Shown one piece after another: positions 63,967 through 64,000 of a stretch of DNA of 64,000 nt. The stretch comes from Rhizobium sp. BK376. Its GTDB lineage: Bacteria > Pseudomonadota > Alphaproteobacteria > Rhizobiales > Rhizobiaceae. The stretch's first letter is position 1. Each line of letters starts with the position of its first letter. The DNA lies in assembly GCF_004341625.1 (NCBI RefSeq), contig NZ_SLZG01000002.1:62001-126000 (forward strand), given 5' to 3'. The notes beneath the pieces were generated by a model. It was given only the letters and a program-made list of their open reading frames with translations. It did not search any database and was not told where the DNA came from. The position numbers were made by a program, and so were the translations under genes.

Positions 63967-64000
63967 ATGAATGAACCCGCCCGCCTGATATCGCCTGACA
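63967..64000 (+). CDS. ruvB: Holliday-junction helicase RuvB, 5' end only
   Basis: The gene runs off the window after eleven codons (MNEPARLISPD), which agree with the N-terminus of rhizobial RuvB. GAAGGAATGG lies further upstream; the ATG is the first in frame. Confidence 0.85.
   Translation, partial: MNEPARLISPD

Noticed and set aside
1..64000. CRISPR array, tRNA, rRNA, prophage or insertion sequence
   Set aside because: No regularly spaced repeats, no cloverleaf or ribosomal sequence, and no transposase or phage protein was found.

Overview
The window reads as a chromosomal segment of a Rhizobiales bacterium, most likely Rhizobium in the broad sense. The grounds are a GC-rich coding style, an RcdA/CtrA signature, DUF1192, DUF1465 and DUF4164 proteins, a 6S RNA gene behind zapA, an lpiA-acvB operon and a RIME-like intergenic palindrome. 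No CRISPR array, tRNA, rRNA, prophage or insertion sequence was seen. Calls come from reading the sequence and remembered protein families; no database search was run.

Layout. 1-3.3 kb: the 3' end of a thiE-type gene, a secreted Sel1-repeat protein, and a reverse-strand soluble receptor-like chemotaxis protein. 3.7-17.7 kb: one chemotaxis cluster, STAS-cheY-cheA-cheW-mcp-mcp-mcp-mcp-cheW-cheR-cheB. Its four receptors share an almost identical signalling end but carry 0, 3, 2 and 1 extra HAMP-like units, and decayed cheW tails lie upstream of the second and third. 17.7-30.8 kb: a TetR/SDR unit with candidate operators, a methyltransferase, a DUF4239 membrane protein, suhB, an ExbB/MotA-like plus OmpA-like pair, an ECF42-type sigma factor with its YCII partner, an MsbA-like exporter, rpmE, an HtrA-like protein lacking its catalytic triad, and rcdA behind two perfect CtrA boxes.

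30.8-43.8 kb: transporters, PhzF, a MarR pair, then central carbon genes (pgk, fda, gap, tkt) interrupted by a K+/H+ antiporter, followed by DUF4164-zapA and the 6S RNA. 43.8-54 kb: an MFS/HxlR pair with two operators, lpiA-acvB for lysyl-phosphatidylglycerol turnover, a HAD phosphatase, a flavin oxidase, then the 5-formyl-THF cyclo-ligase that I would expect directly behind 6S RNA, and a YmdB-type phosphoesterase.

54-64 kb: a RIME-like repeat, two secreted metallo-beta-lactamase-fold proteins, yebC, lysE, an ECF sigma/anti-sigma pair facing a Tat-exported MBL protein and a TPR protein across matching divergent promoters, a flavin monooxygenase, then ruvC-vapB-vapC-ruvA-ruvB with a toxin-antitoxin pair inside the Holliday-junction operon. 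The strongest leads are the cheW remnants with the poly-HAMP ladder, the self-regulated sigma module, the CtrA sites in front of rcdA, and the triad-less HtrA-like protein.
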